The position numbers were made by a program, and so were the translations under genes. A stretch of 64,000 bases of DNA from Mycolicibacterium tusciae JS617 (GTDB lineage Bacteria; Actinomycetota; Actinomycetes; Mycobacteriales; Mycobacteriaceae): contig NZ_KI912270.1 of assembly GCF_000243415.2 (NCBI RefSeq), forward strand, positions 310,001 through 374,000, given 5' to 3'. The notes under the pieces were generated by a model. The model was not told the DNA's origin and made no database searches. It saw nothing but the letters and a program-made list of their open reading frames with translations. Positions 7,579-15,680 of this stretch are shown piece after piece (within the stretch, counting starts at the first letter, position 1; each line of letters begins with the position of its first letter).

Positions 7579-8513
7579 GCCAGTCCCCTCACTGTGCGCG
7601 CCGGTGGACGCGTTCCCTGGATCGACGCGACCATCTCCAGTACGCGTCGAGTGGGTCCCACCTCGTGCACTCGGAACATGGCGGCACCATCGGCAGCGGC
7701 CAGCGCGGTCGCCGCCAAGGTGCCTTCCAAGCGTTCGGTCAGGTCCACACCCAAAGTTTCCCCGACGAAATCCTTGTTACTCAGCGCCATCAGGACCGGC
7801 CATCCAGTTTTTACAAGGTCTTTTACGTGGCGCAACAAACTAAGGCCGTGATAAGTGTTTTTGCCGAAATCATGGGTCGGATCGATCAAGATCGCGTCTC
7901 TCGCCACCCCGGACGCGACGGCGCGCTCAGCGGCCTGGGTCACCTCGGTGACCACATCATCGACGACGCCGCGTTCTGAGATGCCGTAGTTGACCCGGAA
8001 CGGACGGGTGCGCGGCACAGCGCCGCCGGTATGCGAGCAGACCAGCCCGGCGCCGAACTCGGCGGCGACCTCCGGCAGCGCCGGGTCATGACCCCCCCAG
8101 GTGTCGTTGATCAGGTCCGCGCCGGCCGCGCAGGCCTGTTTGGCCACCACTGCGCGCCAGGTGTCGACGCTGATGAGTTGGTCAGGATAGGTGTCGCGGA
8201 GCCATTCGATGAACGGCACGACCCGGGTGATCTCCTCGTCGACGTCGACCGAAGTGCCAGGCCCCGCCTTGACGCCGCCCACGTCGACGATGTCGGCACC
8301 GTCTTCGATCACGCGATGGGCGGCCGCCTTGGCGGCCTCATCGGTGAAGGTGGCACCGCGGTCGTAGAACGAATCCGGCGTGCGGTTGACGATCGCCATG
8401 ATCAGCGCGCGGTCGCCGGCCACCGGGCGAGAAAGAAACGTCGACTGCACGTCTTTAAGGCTACGGGCCTCCCCAGATGCGACCCAGAGGCGATGAGGTT
8501 CCGCCCGCGGCAT
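7575..8513 (-). CDS. folP2: Dihydropteroate synthase paralogue
   Basis: A TIM-barrel pterin-binding protein with LIMAIVNRTPDSFYDRG, DGADIVDVGGVKAGPG, SVDTWRAVVAKQA, DLINDTWGG, VLMALSNKDFVGE and a final MFRVHEVGPTRRVLEM. It matches Rv1207 (FolP2). The family paper trail in M. leprae and M. tuberculosis reports that FolP2 lacks dihydropteroate synthase activity. In canonical DHPS the last motif is RVHDV; here it is RVHEV. The true pathway role is open; its position in front of gpgS hints at a link to glucosylglycerate synthesis. The start is uncertain: ATG 8513 is used, TTG 8519 and GTG 8450 are alternatives. Confidence 0.9.
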   Translation of the reverse strand: MPRAEPHRLWVASGEARSLKDVQSTFLSRPVAGDRALIMAIVNRTPDSFYDRGATFTDEAAKAAAHRVIEDGADIVDVGGVKAGPGTSVDVDEEITRVVPFIEWLRDTYPDQLISVDTWRAVVAKQACAAGADLINDTWGGHDPALPEVAAEFGAGLVCSHTGGAVPRTRPFRVNYGISERGVVDDVVTEVTQAAERAVASGVARDAILIDPTHDFGKNTYHGLSLLRHVKDLVKTGWPVLMALSNKDFVGETLGVDLTERLEGTLAATALAAADGAAMFRVHEVGPTRRVLEMVASIQGTRPPARTVRGLA

Positions 8514-8555
8514 AGTCAACCCGATAGAACATGAGCCCGACGGAAAGGAGCCGCG

Positions 8556-9101
8556 ATGCGACGGGTCGCCCTATTTCACATGTGGTCGCTCGATGGTGTC
8601 GCCGAGGAACCCGGCAACTGGGTTTTCGACGTCGATCAGGCGGTGTTCGACAACATCGCCGAGGTGATCGGCAGCCAGGACGACGTATTGCTCGGCCGCG
8701 GGACATACGACTATTGGTCGGGCCATTGGCCCAACGAGGGTGAGGAGCCGTTTCGCGGGTTCATCAATGCCGTCACGAAGCACGTGTTCACCTCGAGACC
8801 GCTCGATGCGCAGTGGTCCAATTCCGTCGTCGTCGGAAGCCCTGCCGAAACCTATGTCCGCGACCTCAAGGAACAGGACGGCCCAAACACCGGCGACATC
8901 GGCATCCACGCGAGCGTCGGGCTGGCGAAGTCGCTACACAACGCCGGTCTGATCGACGATTACCGGCTGCTGATCGCGCCCACCTTCGCCGGGCGCGGAT
9001 ATCGGATGTTCGACGGTCAGCAGGAACTGCGCCGCCTGGAGCTGGTCGACTCGCAGGCCACCGAAAGCGGGGCGCTACTGCTGCACTACCGAAACCGCTA
9101 G
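8556..9101 (+). CDS. RibD C-terminal / dihydrofolate reductase family protein
   Basis: A 181-aa soluble protein with the RibD_C fold: RRVALFHMWSLDGVAEEPG at the N-terminus, LLGRGTYDYWSGHWP, FINAVTKHVFTSR, GDIGIHASVGLAKSLHNAGLIDDYRLLIAP. Such proteins bind NADPH and reduce flavin- or pterin-like substrates; the substrate here cannot be told. AAAGGAG lies at good distance before ATG 8556. It sits on the plus strand between folP2 and fadD6, which are adjacent in M. tuberculosis, and overlaps the 3' end of fadD6 by four bases, so it is probably a lineage-specific insertion. Confidence 0.87.
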   Translation: MRRVALFHMWSLDGVAEEPGNWVFDVDQAVFDNIAEVIGSQDDVLLGRGTYDYWSGHWPNEGEEPFRGFINAVTKHVFTSRPLDAQWSNSVVVGSPAETYVRDLKEQDGPNTGDIGIHASVGLAKSLHNAGLIDDYRLLIAPTFAGRGYRMFDGQQELRRLELVDSQATESGALLLHYRNR

Positions 9102-10909
9102 TTTTTGGGCTTCTTGCCCGCGGCGACCTCTTCGGGGTACTCGTCGTAGAACTCGACGTAGCCCTCATCGCGACCGGAGAGGACGTAGATCGGGTCCTCG
9201 ATCTTCTCGGCCTCCTCGTCGCCTTCGCCCGAGGCGCCGCCGTAGCCCTGCTTGCGCAGGTCCACCTTCTGACTCTTGAACGTCGACGTGTGAGCGAGTT
9301 CGGACACCACCCGGACGAACAACGGCACGGCATAGCCGGGCAGGCGCTCGTACGCCGCTTTCGCCAGGGCCTTGCCGTCGAACTCCTCACCATCCTTGAG
9401 CTGGATCGCCACCATGCCCGCGCGACCGCCCGCACCTTCGACTTCGACGCCGAACACGGTGGCCTCTTCGACCTGCGAGTCTCTCGACACCGCGGCCTCG
9501 ACCTCCGTGGTCGCCACGTTCTCGCCCTTCCACCGGAAGGTGTCGCCGAGCCGGTCGATGAACGTGGCGTGCCCGAAGCCCTGCGAGCGCATCAGGTCGC
9601 CGGTGTTGAACCAGGTGTCGCCTTCCTTGAACGCGTCGCGGACAAGCTTCTTCTCAGTTGCCTTCGTGTCGGTGTAGCCGTCGAACGGTTGGAAGTTGCT
9701 CACCTTCGACAGCAGCAGACCCGGTTCGCCGGTCTTGACCTTGCGCACGCGTCCGTTGTCGTCGCGCACCGGCTCTCCGGTCTCCGCGTCGTACTCCACG
9801 AACGCCACCGGCGTCGGACAGATCCCGGTCGACTTGTCGATGTTGAGCACGTTGACGAATGCGGTGTTGCCCTCGCTGGCACCGTAGAACTCGCACACCC
9901 GAGGGATGCCGAACCGCTTGGTGAAGTCGTCCCAGATGGCGGGCCGCAGCCCGTTGCCGATGATCACCCGCACCTTGTGCTTGCGGTCGGTGTCCTTGGG
10001 CGGCTGGTTGAGCAGGTAAGCGCAGATCTCGCCGATGTAGATGAACGCCGTCGCCTGGTAGCGGATCACCTCGTCCCAGAACTTCGACGCGGAGAACGAC
10101 TTACCGAGCGCCAGTGCTGCACCGGCGTTCACCGTCGATCCGAGCGCCACCGTCAGGGCGTTGTTGTGATACAGCGGCAGGCAGCAGTACAACGTGTCGT
10201 CGCTGCGCAGGCGTAGACCAAGGCCGCCGAAGCCGGCCAGCGCGCGCAACCACCGATAGTGGGTCATGACGCTGGCCTTCGGCATCCCCGTGGTGCCCGA
10301 GGTGAAGATGTAGAACGCCTTGTCCTTGGCCAGCACCGCGGCCGTCGTGGCGGGGTCGTGGGTGGGGGCAGTGGCGGCGAGCCGGTCCAACTCCTCGATC
10401 GTCATCAGCCCGGTGGTGTCGGCACCACTGTCGGTGATCGACTCGATCAGGTCGGTTTCGGCGACGACCGCCTTCGCGTCGAGCAGTCCGATGCTGTGGG
10501 CGAGCACATCGCCGCGCTGGTGGTAGTTGAGCATTCCCGCGATCGCGCCACACTTGACGACGGCCAACATCAGCAACACCGTCTGCGGCGAGTTGCGCAG
10601 CATGACACCGACGACATCGCCGTGTCCGACCCCGCGCGCGGCCAATACCGCCGCGTAGCGGTTGGCGGTCTCGTTGGCCTGGCGGTAGGTGAGCTCTTGG
10701 TCCTCGAACCTGAGGAACACCCGATCGCCGTAGCGCGCCGCGCGGTCCTGAAAGACCTTGCCGATCGACGTCTTGGCCGTGGGACGCGCCATGAAACCCG
10801 TCATCGCGCCGCGCAGCATCACCGGCGCGTCCATCACCAGGCGCGGTACACGGGTGGCGATGTCGAGCACTCCGACGCTGCGCCGGACGCCGGATTTCTG
10901 GTCGGTCAT
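9098..10909 (-). CDS. fadD6: Long-chain/very-long-chain acyl-CoA synthetase
   Basis: A 603-aa ANL-superfamily enzyme activating fatty acids to acyl-CoA. The AMP-binding P-loop is YIFTSGTTGMPKASV, followed by CLPLYHNNAL, EFYGASEGNTAFVN and the hinge region WFNTGDLMRSQGFGHATFIDRLGDTF, then WKGENVATTEVE, the FATP/FadD6 pattern (Rv1206). The ATG at 10909 follows GGAGGGG at a plausible spacing and starts MTDQKSGVRR; a longer frame upstream is discarded. It probably serves fatty acid uptake and triglyceride-linked metabolism. It converges on the RibD-like gene with stop codons overlapping. Confidence 0.94.
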   Translation of the reverse strand: MTDQKSGVRRSVGVLDIATRVPRLVMDAPVMLRGAMTGFMARPTAKTSIGKVFQDRAARYGDRVFLRFEDQELTYRQANETANRYAAVLAARGVGHGDVVGVMLRNSPQTVLLMLAVVKCGAIAGMLNYHQRGDVLAHSIGLLDAKAVVAETDLIESITDSGADTTGLMTIEELDRLAATAPTHDPATTAAVLAKDKAFYIFTSGTTGMPKASVMTHYRWLRALAGFGGLGLRLRSDDTLYCCLPLYHNNALTVALGSTVNAGAALALGKSFSASKFWDEVIRYQATAFIYIGEICAYLLNQPPKDTDRKHKVRVIIGNGLRPAIWDDFTKRFGIPRVCEFYGASEGNTAFVNVLNIDKSTGICPTPVAFVEYDAETGEPVRDDNGRVRKVKTGEPGLLLSKVSNFQPFDGYTDTKATEKKLVRDAFKEGDTWFNTGDLMRSQGFGHATFIDRLGDTFRWKGENVATTEVEAAVSRDSQVEEATVFGVEVEGAGGRAGMVAIQLKDGEEFDGKALAKAAYERLPGYAVPLFVRVVSELAHTSTFKSQKVDLRKQGYGGASGEGDEEAEKIEDPIYVLSGRDEGYVEFYDEYPEEVAAGKKPKN

Positions 10910-10926
10910 TCGGTGAGTCCCCTCCG

Positions 10927-10945
10927 GTGTTCGCTTGCAGAACAC
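10927..10945 (-). promoter_or_regulatory. Inverted repeat upstream of fadD6
   Basis: GTGTTC-N7-GAACAC is a perfect 6-bp dyad centred 27 bp before the fadD6 start, in the position of an operator. The orientation is opposite to the actinobacterial LexA box (GAAC-N4-GTTC), so it is not an SOS box. Regulator unknown. Confidence 0.35.
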
Positions 10946-10957
10946 ACACTATCGGCG

Positions 10958-10977
10958 CGGGTGAGGGCGATCACCCG
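10958..10977 (-). terminator. Hairpin at the stop codon of the LOG-family gene
   Basis: CGGGTGA-GGGCGA-TCACCCG forms a 7-bp GC-rich stem that includes the TGA of the LOG-family gene. There is no T-run, which is normal for mycobacterial intrinsic terminators. It would separate that transcript from fadD6 downstream. Confidence 0.45.
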
Positions 10978-11531
10978 TGCGGTTGGCAGGCGGCCATGGC
11001 GGCGTCGACGTCCCCGACGACCACCAACCGGTCCAGCGCGCGCTGGCTGACGTAGCCGCTGTCGATCAGCCCGTGCAGCCAAGTGAGCAAACCGGCGTAA
11101 TGCCCGAACGGGTCGAGCATCACTACCGGCTTGTCGTGCATACCCAGGTAACCGGCGGTCCACGCCTCGAAGAACTCCTCCAGCGTGCCGATCCCGCCGG
11201 GCAAAGCGATGAACGCGTCCGCGCGGTCCTCCATCACCTGTTTGCGCATCCGCATGTTGTCGGTGACGACGAGTTCGTCGGCGTCGACGTCGGCGACCTC
11301 GCGGTGCACCAACGCCTTGGGGATCACCCCGACCGTGTGACCACCGCGCTGCCTGGCCGCGACCGCCAACGCGCCCATCGCCGACACGTTTCCGCCGCCG
11401 GACACCAACGTCCAGCCACGCTCCGCGATCGAGGCGCCCACCCGCTCGGCCAGCATCAGCAGCTCCGGGTGCGTCGGTCCCGAAGCGCAATAGACACACA
11501 CCGCCCATTGGCGGTCGGGTTCGCCGGACAC
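10971..11531 (-). CDS. LOG-family cytokinin riboside 5'-monophosphate phosphoribohydrolase
   Basis: A 186-aa lysine-decarboxylase-like Rossmann protein. The signature LPGGIGTLEEFFEAW is the PGGxGTxxE motif, and MRMRKQVMEDRADAFIA gives the upstream conserved arginines; AVCVYCASGPTHPE starts the fold. The family removes ribose-5-phosphate from nucleotides, and the M. tuberculosis orthologue Rv1205 has been shown to produce cytokinins. The start is GTG at 11531. It sits 29 bp from the divergent ATPase gene, a neighbourhood kept in M. tuberculosis (Rv1204c/Rv1205). Confidence 0.92.
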   Translation of the reverse strand: MSGEPDRQWAVCVYCASGPTHPELLMLAERVGASIAERGWTLVSGGGNVSAMGALAVAARQRGGHTVGVIPKALVHREVADVDADELVVTDNMRMRKQVMEDRADAFIALPGGIGTLEEFFEAWTAGYLGMHDKPVVMLDPFGHYAGLLTWLHGLIDSGYVSQRALDRLVVVGDVDAAMAACQPHG

Positions 11532-11560
11532 ACGCTAAAACCTAGCTCTAGACTCGCGCC

Positions 11561-13648
11561 GTGCCAGTGGAGTGGGTGACCGTGCCGCTTGAACCGGCAC
11601 TGGAGACACTCGAAGCCGGGTGGGGCGCTCGGGCCGGGACGGTGATCATCGGCCCCGCAGGAGTCGGCAAGACCACGCTGGCGCGGGCCGCCGCCGCCCG
11701 TTTGGGCGCACAGTTCGACCGGGTGGATTGGGTCACCGCGACGGCGCCGACCGCCACCATTCCCTTCGCCGCGTTCAGCCACCTCATCGAGGTACCGGAT
11801 ACCGGTAAGACCGCGGAGGTGCTGCGGAACGCCCGCGAGTCGCTCGGTGATGGACGGCTGCTGGTGGTCGACGACGCCCACCTACTGGACAAGTTGTCGG
11901 CCGCGCTGGTCCATCAACTGGCCGTGAGTGGAGCGACGAAGCTCATCGTGGCGGTCGCGCCCAACGGACCTGTGGCCGAGGAGATTTCGGCGCTGTGGAA
12001 AGACGACCTGCTTGAGCGCCTCGAGCTGCAACCCGCGGGCCATGACGACAGTCGAGTGGCCAGTCTGGTCGAACAATTCGTCGCGGCGCTGCCCGCCACT
12101 GCTCACCGGGTCCTGGAGTACCTGGCAGTCGACGATCCGCTTCCCCTCGCTCAGCTCTGCGCGCTGGTGGGCCGCGAAGCCGTCGCCGAGGCGGAGGCCG
12201 CCGGCGCGGTCGTTGTCGACGACGATCAAGTGCGACCGGCCCATCCGCTGTACGTCGACGCCGTGCGTGACGCGATGGGAGGCCCGGAACTGCGCCGACT
12301 GCGCACAGAGCTCGTCGAGCGGCTCGGCGCCGCACCCCCTCGCGACGTGGTGGACCTGCTACGGCTGGCCGTGCTGGCACTGGACGCCGACCGGCCGCAG
12401 CCGACCGCAGAATTGGTCAAGGCCGCCGGGGAGGCCCTGCGGCTCGGTGACCTGGTGCTGTCCGAGCGCCTCGGCCGGGCTGCGCTGCAGCGCGGGGCCG
12501 ACCTGCCCGCGCGGCTCACGCTGGCCTACGCGCTGGCCTGGCAGGGACGTGGCCGCGACGCCGATTCTGTGTTGGCTCAGGTTGATCCGGCCACACTCAC
12601 CGAAGCCGAGCTGATGGCGTGGGCATTGCCGGTGGCGGCCAACCAATTCTGGATGTTGTCCGAGCCTGAACGCGCCACGGCGTTTCTGCAGGCGACGCGA
12701 AACAAGGTGTCCTCCCCTGCCGCCCGAACCACTCTCGATGCGTTGTCGGCGACGTTCGCGATGAACGCTGGCAGCCCGGATCGCGCACTTCAGATTGCGG
12801 GCGAGGTCCTGACATCACCGTCGGCCGATGACACCGCGGTCGGATGGGCAGCCGCGGCCGCGGCGTTGAGTTCGGCACGGATGGGACGCTTCTCCGAGGT
12901 CGACACATTCGCCGAACGAGCGATCGCTGCGGGACATCCAGGACTGTTGCGGTTCACCAGCGGATTCGGCCAGACGACAGCGTTGTTGATGGCAGGGGAA
13001 CTGGACAAGGCACAGGAACTAGGCCAACAGCTGACCGATTTCGCGCAGCTGCAGCAGCCTGGGCGTGCCATCGGTGAAGTCTTGGTGGCCGATGTGCTGA
13101 TCGCGAAGGGCGACCTCGAGTCAGCGGTCCGGCTGTTGCGCAGGGCGGCTGCCACGTTGGCACCGACCGGCTACTCGTGGGGCCCGCTGGCGTGGATGCT
13201 GTTGGCGCAGGCGCTCGGCCAACAGGGGGTGACCGTCGAAGCGGGAAAGGCGTTGTCTCGAGCAGAGTCTCGGCACGGACTCAAATCGATGCTGTTCGCG
13301 CCGGAGCTAGCGTTGGCACGCGCGTGGACGATGTCAGCGCGGGGCGACACGCATGGCGCCATCGCCGCGGCGCGCGACGCGGCACGCAGCGCCGACCGTG
13401 GCGGGCAGGCGGCGGTCGCACTGCGGGCCCTGTTGGATGCGGTACGTCTCGGCGACATTCGCGCGGTCGACGGTATCGAGCGCGCCAGTGCCGAATGTGA
13501 TTGTGCACTCGGACAACTGGCGCTCGCCCAGGCCCGCGCACTGGTCAGTCGCGACACCGCGGGCCTACGCGAGGCGTCACAGCGGCTGACCGCAATCGGC
13601 ATGCACCGTGCGGCCCAGGACGCGGCCGCGCAAGCCACCGGGCCCTAG
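11561..13648 (+). CDS. Large STAND/LuxR-like ATPase without a DNA-binding domain
   Basis: A 695-aa protein with a Walker A loop GPAGVGKT at residues 31-38 and a Walker B strand LLVVDDAH near 100-107. A helical C-terminal half is rich in Ala and Leu and resembles the TPR-like part of LuxR/MalT-type STAND regulators. The C-terminal LuxR helix-turn-helix is missing; the protein ends ...RAAQDAAAQATGP. It is related in position and pattern to Rv1204c. It may act as a signal-responsive scaffold or pair with a separate effector. The start is GTG at 11561. Confidence 0.8.
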   Translation: MPVEWVTVPLEPALETLEAGWGARAGTVIIGPAGVGKTTLARAAAARLGAQFDRVDWVTATAPTATIPFAAFSHLIEVPDTGKTAEVLRNARESLGDGRLLVVDDAHLLDKLSAALVHQLAVSGATKLIVAVAPNGPVAEEISALWKDDLLERLELQPAGHDDSRVASLVEQFVAALPATAHRVLEYLAVDDPLPLAQLCALVGREAVAEAEAAGAVVVDDDQVRPAHPLYVDAVRDAMGGPELRRLRTELVERLGAAPPRDVVDLLRLAVLALDADRPQPTAELVKAAGEALRLGDLVLSERLGRAALQRGADLPARLTLAYALAWQGRGRDADSVLAQVDPATLTEAELMAWALPVAANQFWMLSEPERATAFLQATRNKVSSPAARTTLDALSATFAMNAGSPDRALQIAGEVLTSPSADDTAVGWAAAAAALSSARMGRFSEVDTFAERAIAAGHPGLLRFTSGFGQTTALLMAGELDKAQELGQQLTDFAQLQQPGRAIGEVLVADVLIAKGDLESAVRLLRRAAATLAPTGYSWGPLAWMLLAQALGQQGVTVEAGKALSRAESRHGLKSMLFAPELALARAWTMSARGDTHGAIAAARDAARSADRGGQAAVALRALLDAVRLGDIRAVDGIERASAECDCALGQLALAQARALVSRDTAGLREASQRLTAIGMHRAAQDAAAQATGP

Positions 13649-13770
13649 ACGGTTACAGCCTGCGTCCCATGTGCCCTAACTGGTTGATCGCAGCCAAATA
13701 CTGCTGGCAATCAACCCGTTAAGCGCGCTGAGCCGTTGACTCCTAGACGTTTACAGCCTGCGTCCCATGT
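13644..13770. repeat. Direct repeat copying the 3' end of the downstream gene, with a hairpin between
   Basis: A 29-bp sequence at 13644-13672 recurs at 13742-13770 with one mismatch (G/T at 13652/13750), about 98 bp apart. The right copy contains the stop and last codons of the minus-strand gene at 13751; the left copy overlaps the last codons of the ATPase gene. Between them, GGTTGAT (13682-13688) pairs with ATCAACC (13710-13716), with GCCA/TGGC inside, a possible bidirectional terminator for the two convergent genes. Confidence 0.75.
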
Positions 13771-14464
13771 CGTCGTCGGCCGCATGGCGCGGTTGGTCCG
13801 ACGGTGCAACAGGGGCCAGGCCCGCACCGGGACCGCTCTTCTCCGGCCCGGACGCCAGGTTGCTGTCATCGGCACGGTGCAGGGGCTCGCGTTCCTCGCG
13901 TTGCGGCGCCTGCTGCTCGTGTGGACGATCCTGAGCTTCGGCACGCTGCTCGAGGCGTTCGACGCGCTGTTCAAGCGGATCACGTGGAGGCTGCGGTGGG
14001 GCCGGTGCCGCCCCGCCGCCAGGAGTTGCGCCCACCGGCGCGCCACCGGCCGGGGACTGACCAGCCTCGCCTCCGCCGCCCTGGGCCGCCTTCATCACCT
14101 GCTCGATCAGCGACCCGAACATGCCAGATCCGCCCTGGGCTGCCTGGGAGGGTGCGCCGGCCATCTGGCCCGCTTGCTCGCCGAGCTTGCCGAGCATGCC
14201 GACGACTTGACCGACGGACTGCGATCCGGAGTCGTCGGAGTTCGTGTACGCCGCCTGCGCGGCGCCCAGCTTGCCCGAGTACGTGTGCTCCTTCGCCTGG
14301 AGTGCGGCAATGTTGGCGGTCAACTGGGCGGCCAACGTGGGAAGCACGGCGGAGATCGTCGCGCTCATCGCGTCCGGGCCCGGGGGGAGCATCGGTATCT
14401 CGGGCAATTCGACCGAGGCCGCGTTCCAGCTGATGCCTTCGGGCTTCTTCAGCGGGCTACCCAT
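13751..14464 (-). CDS. EspC/PE-like type VII secretion substrate with YxxxD signal
   Basis: A 237-aa protein whose first 90 residues look like two amphipathic helices of a T7SS substrate: ISAVLPTLAAQLTANIAALQ, then KLGAAQAAYTNSDDSG with YTNSD at 73-77, the YxxxD/E export motif. The rest is Gly/Pro/Gln-rich (APAPPQPP, then a short charged coil RVERLEQRAE) and probably disordered. No Sec signal peptide is present. It lies 18 bp downstream of a WxG-containing PPE-like partner, so the two are probably co-expressed and secreted as a helical-bundle dimer. The ESX system used is unknown. Confidence 0.72.
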   Translation of the reverse strand: MGSPLKKPEGISWNAASVELPEIPMLPPGPDAMSATISAVLPTLAAQLTANIAALQAKEHTYSGKLGAAQAAYTNSDDSGSQSVGQVVGMLGKLGEQAGQMAGAPSQAAQGGSGMFGSLIEQVMKAAQGGGGEAGQSPAGGAPVGATPGGGAAPAPPQPPRDPLEQRVERLEQRAEAQDRPHEQQAPQREEREPLHRADDSNLASGPEKSGPGAGLAPVAPSDQPRHAADDDMGRRL

Positions 14465-14482
14465 CGCAGTCCTCCCCTTTTC

Positions 14483-15604
14483 TCACCAGTCATCGTCGAC
14501 GTCGTCCTCGTCCAAGTCGTGATCGAGCGGCGCAGGTACGGCCAGCCCGGCCGCTGTGCCGCCGCTCTCGCCGCGCGCACCGCCCATCATCGGTCCCATA
14601 CCGCCCATAGGGCCGCCCGCGGCCATCGGCGCCACCCCGCCGACCGCGGAGCTGCCTGCCAGCGCGCCCTCGGCCGGAGCGGTGGACACCGGCTTGGCGC
14701 CGCCCACCAGATTCGCCATCAACGGCGTCTGTGACGGCACACCTCCGGAACCCGGCAGTGATGCTGCGCGAACCATGCCGGAGCCGCCGCCCGCGCCGCC
14801 ACCGCCGGCCAGCGGGTGGTTGGAGAACGACGAGAACGGCATACCGGCCGCGCCCATCGAATCCGCCTTACCGCCCTGCCCGAACATCGAGGTCAGCTGC
14901 TGCAGCGGTTGAGACAGCTGCTGCAGCGGCTGCATCATCTGCTGGGGGATCTGCATCAGCATCTGCGGAAGCTGTCCGGCCATCGACCCCAGTTGGCTGA
15001 GCATCTGCATCGCCTGGTCGGAACCTTGACCGGCTTGCTTCCCGGCTTCCTCGCCGGCCTCCTCGGCCTGTTTGGCACCGGGCACCGACGGGGCGCCGGG
15101 CAGCGGGAGACTGGGCGGCACGCCAAGTGTGTTCGCGAGCTCGGTCGTATTGGTGGTCACATTGGCCATGTTTTGCGAAAGGCCCATCATGACCCGGCTC
15201 CTGGCCAGCTCCGAAGCATTGGGGAACGGCATCGCGGCGATGGCTTCGCATTCGGCCTGTGTTTCCTGCGCGATGGTGTTGGCCAGGAGTTTCGTCTTCA
15301 CGACGGTGGCCTCCATGGCGCGCAGCTTGGCCGCGATCGCAGTCGCCTGCGCGGCGTTGGCCTCGTGGCCGCCGATGATCGTGGTCGCCTCGCCCGCGGC
15401 GGCCATCGATCCCGCGCCTTCCCACACGTCGGTGAGTTTCATCAGCTGTCCCTGCTGAGCAGGGACCACTGTGCCGCTGATCTTGGCCGCCAGCGCCTCG
15501 TAAGCCGCGGCCGCCGCTGCCAGCGCCTCCTCGTCGACGTTCGGCCAGCCCGGGCCAGTCACTGTCTGCCCCCCATAGGGGCTGGTATCGGGCTCGATCG
15601 CCAT
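14483..15604 (-). CDS. PPE/EspB-like type VII secretion protein with WxG motif
   Basis: A 373-aa Ala/Gly-rich protein. The N-terminal helical part includes DEEALAAAAAAYEALAAKI, then LTDVWEGAGSMAAAGEA with WEG at 61-63, the turn motif of WXG/PPE proteins. AIAAKLRAMEATVVKTKLLA and a long helix follow. The middle is Gln/Met/Pro-rich (MLMQIPQQMMQPLQQ). SGMVRAASLPGSGG resembles PPE and EspB tails, and the end is very acidic (DLDEDDVDDDW). ATG 15604 is chosen since the preceding 21 codons do not look like a T7SS N-terminus. It is the likely partner of the YxxxD protein immediately downstream. Confidence 0.7.
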   Translation of the reverse strand: MAIEPDTSPYGGQTVTGPGWPNVDEEALAAAAAAYEALAAKISGTVVPAQQGQLMKLTDVWEGAGSMAAAGEATTIIGGHEANAAQATAIAAKLRAMEATVVKTKLLANTIAQETQAECEAIAAMPFPNASELARSRVMMGLSQNMANVTTNTTELANTLGVPPSLPLPGAPSVPGAKQAEEAGEEAGKQAGQGSDQAMQMLSQLGSMAGQLPQMLMQIPQQMMQPLQQLSQPLQQLTSMFGQGGKADSMGAAGMPFSSFSNHPLAGGGGAGGGSGMVRAASLPGSGGVPSQTPLMANLVGGAKPVSTAPAEGALAGSSAVGGVAPMAAGGPMGGMGPMMGGARGESGGTAAGLAVPAPLDHDLDEDDVDDDW

Positions 15605-15680
15605 AGGGACCAAATTTACCGTGCCGGGAGTAGCTGTCGGTCCGCAATTTCGGGCGGTCAAGATCAACGATCAGCGGTGA

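Noticed and set aside
8813..10216. Plus-strand frame of 467 codons over fadD6
   Set aside because: Antisense shadow of fadD6 with no family match; fadD6 motifs are complete on the other strand.
10927..10945. SOS (LexA) box before fadD6
   Set aside because: The half-sites are inverted relative to the LexA consensus and the spacer is seven bases rather than four.
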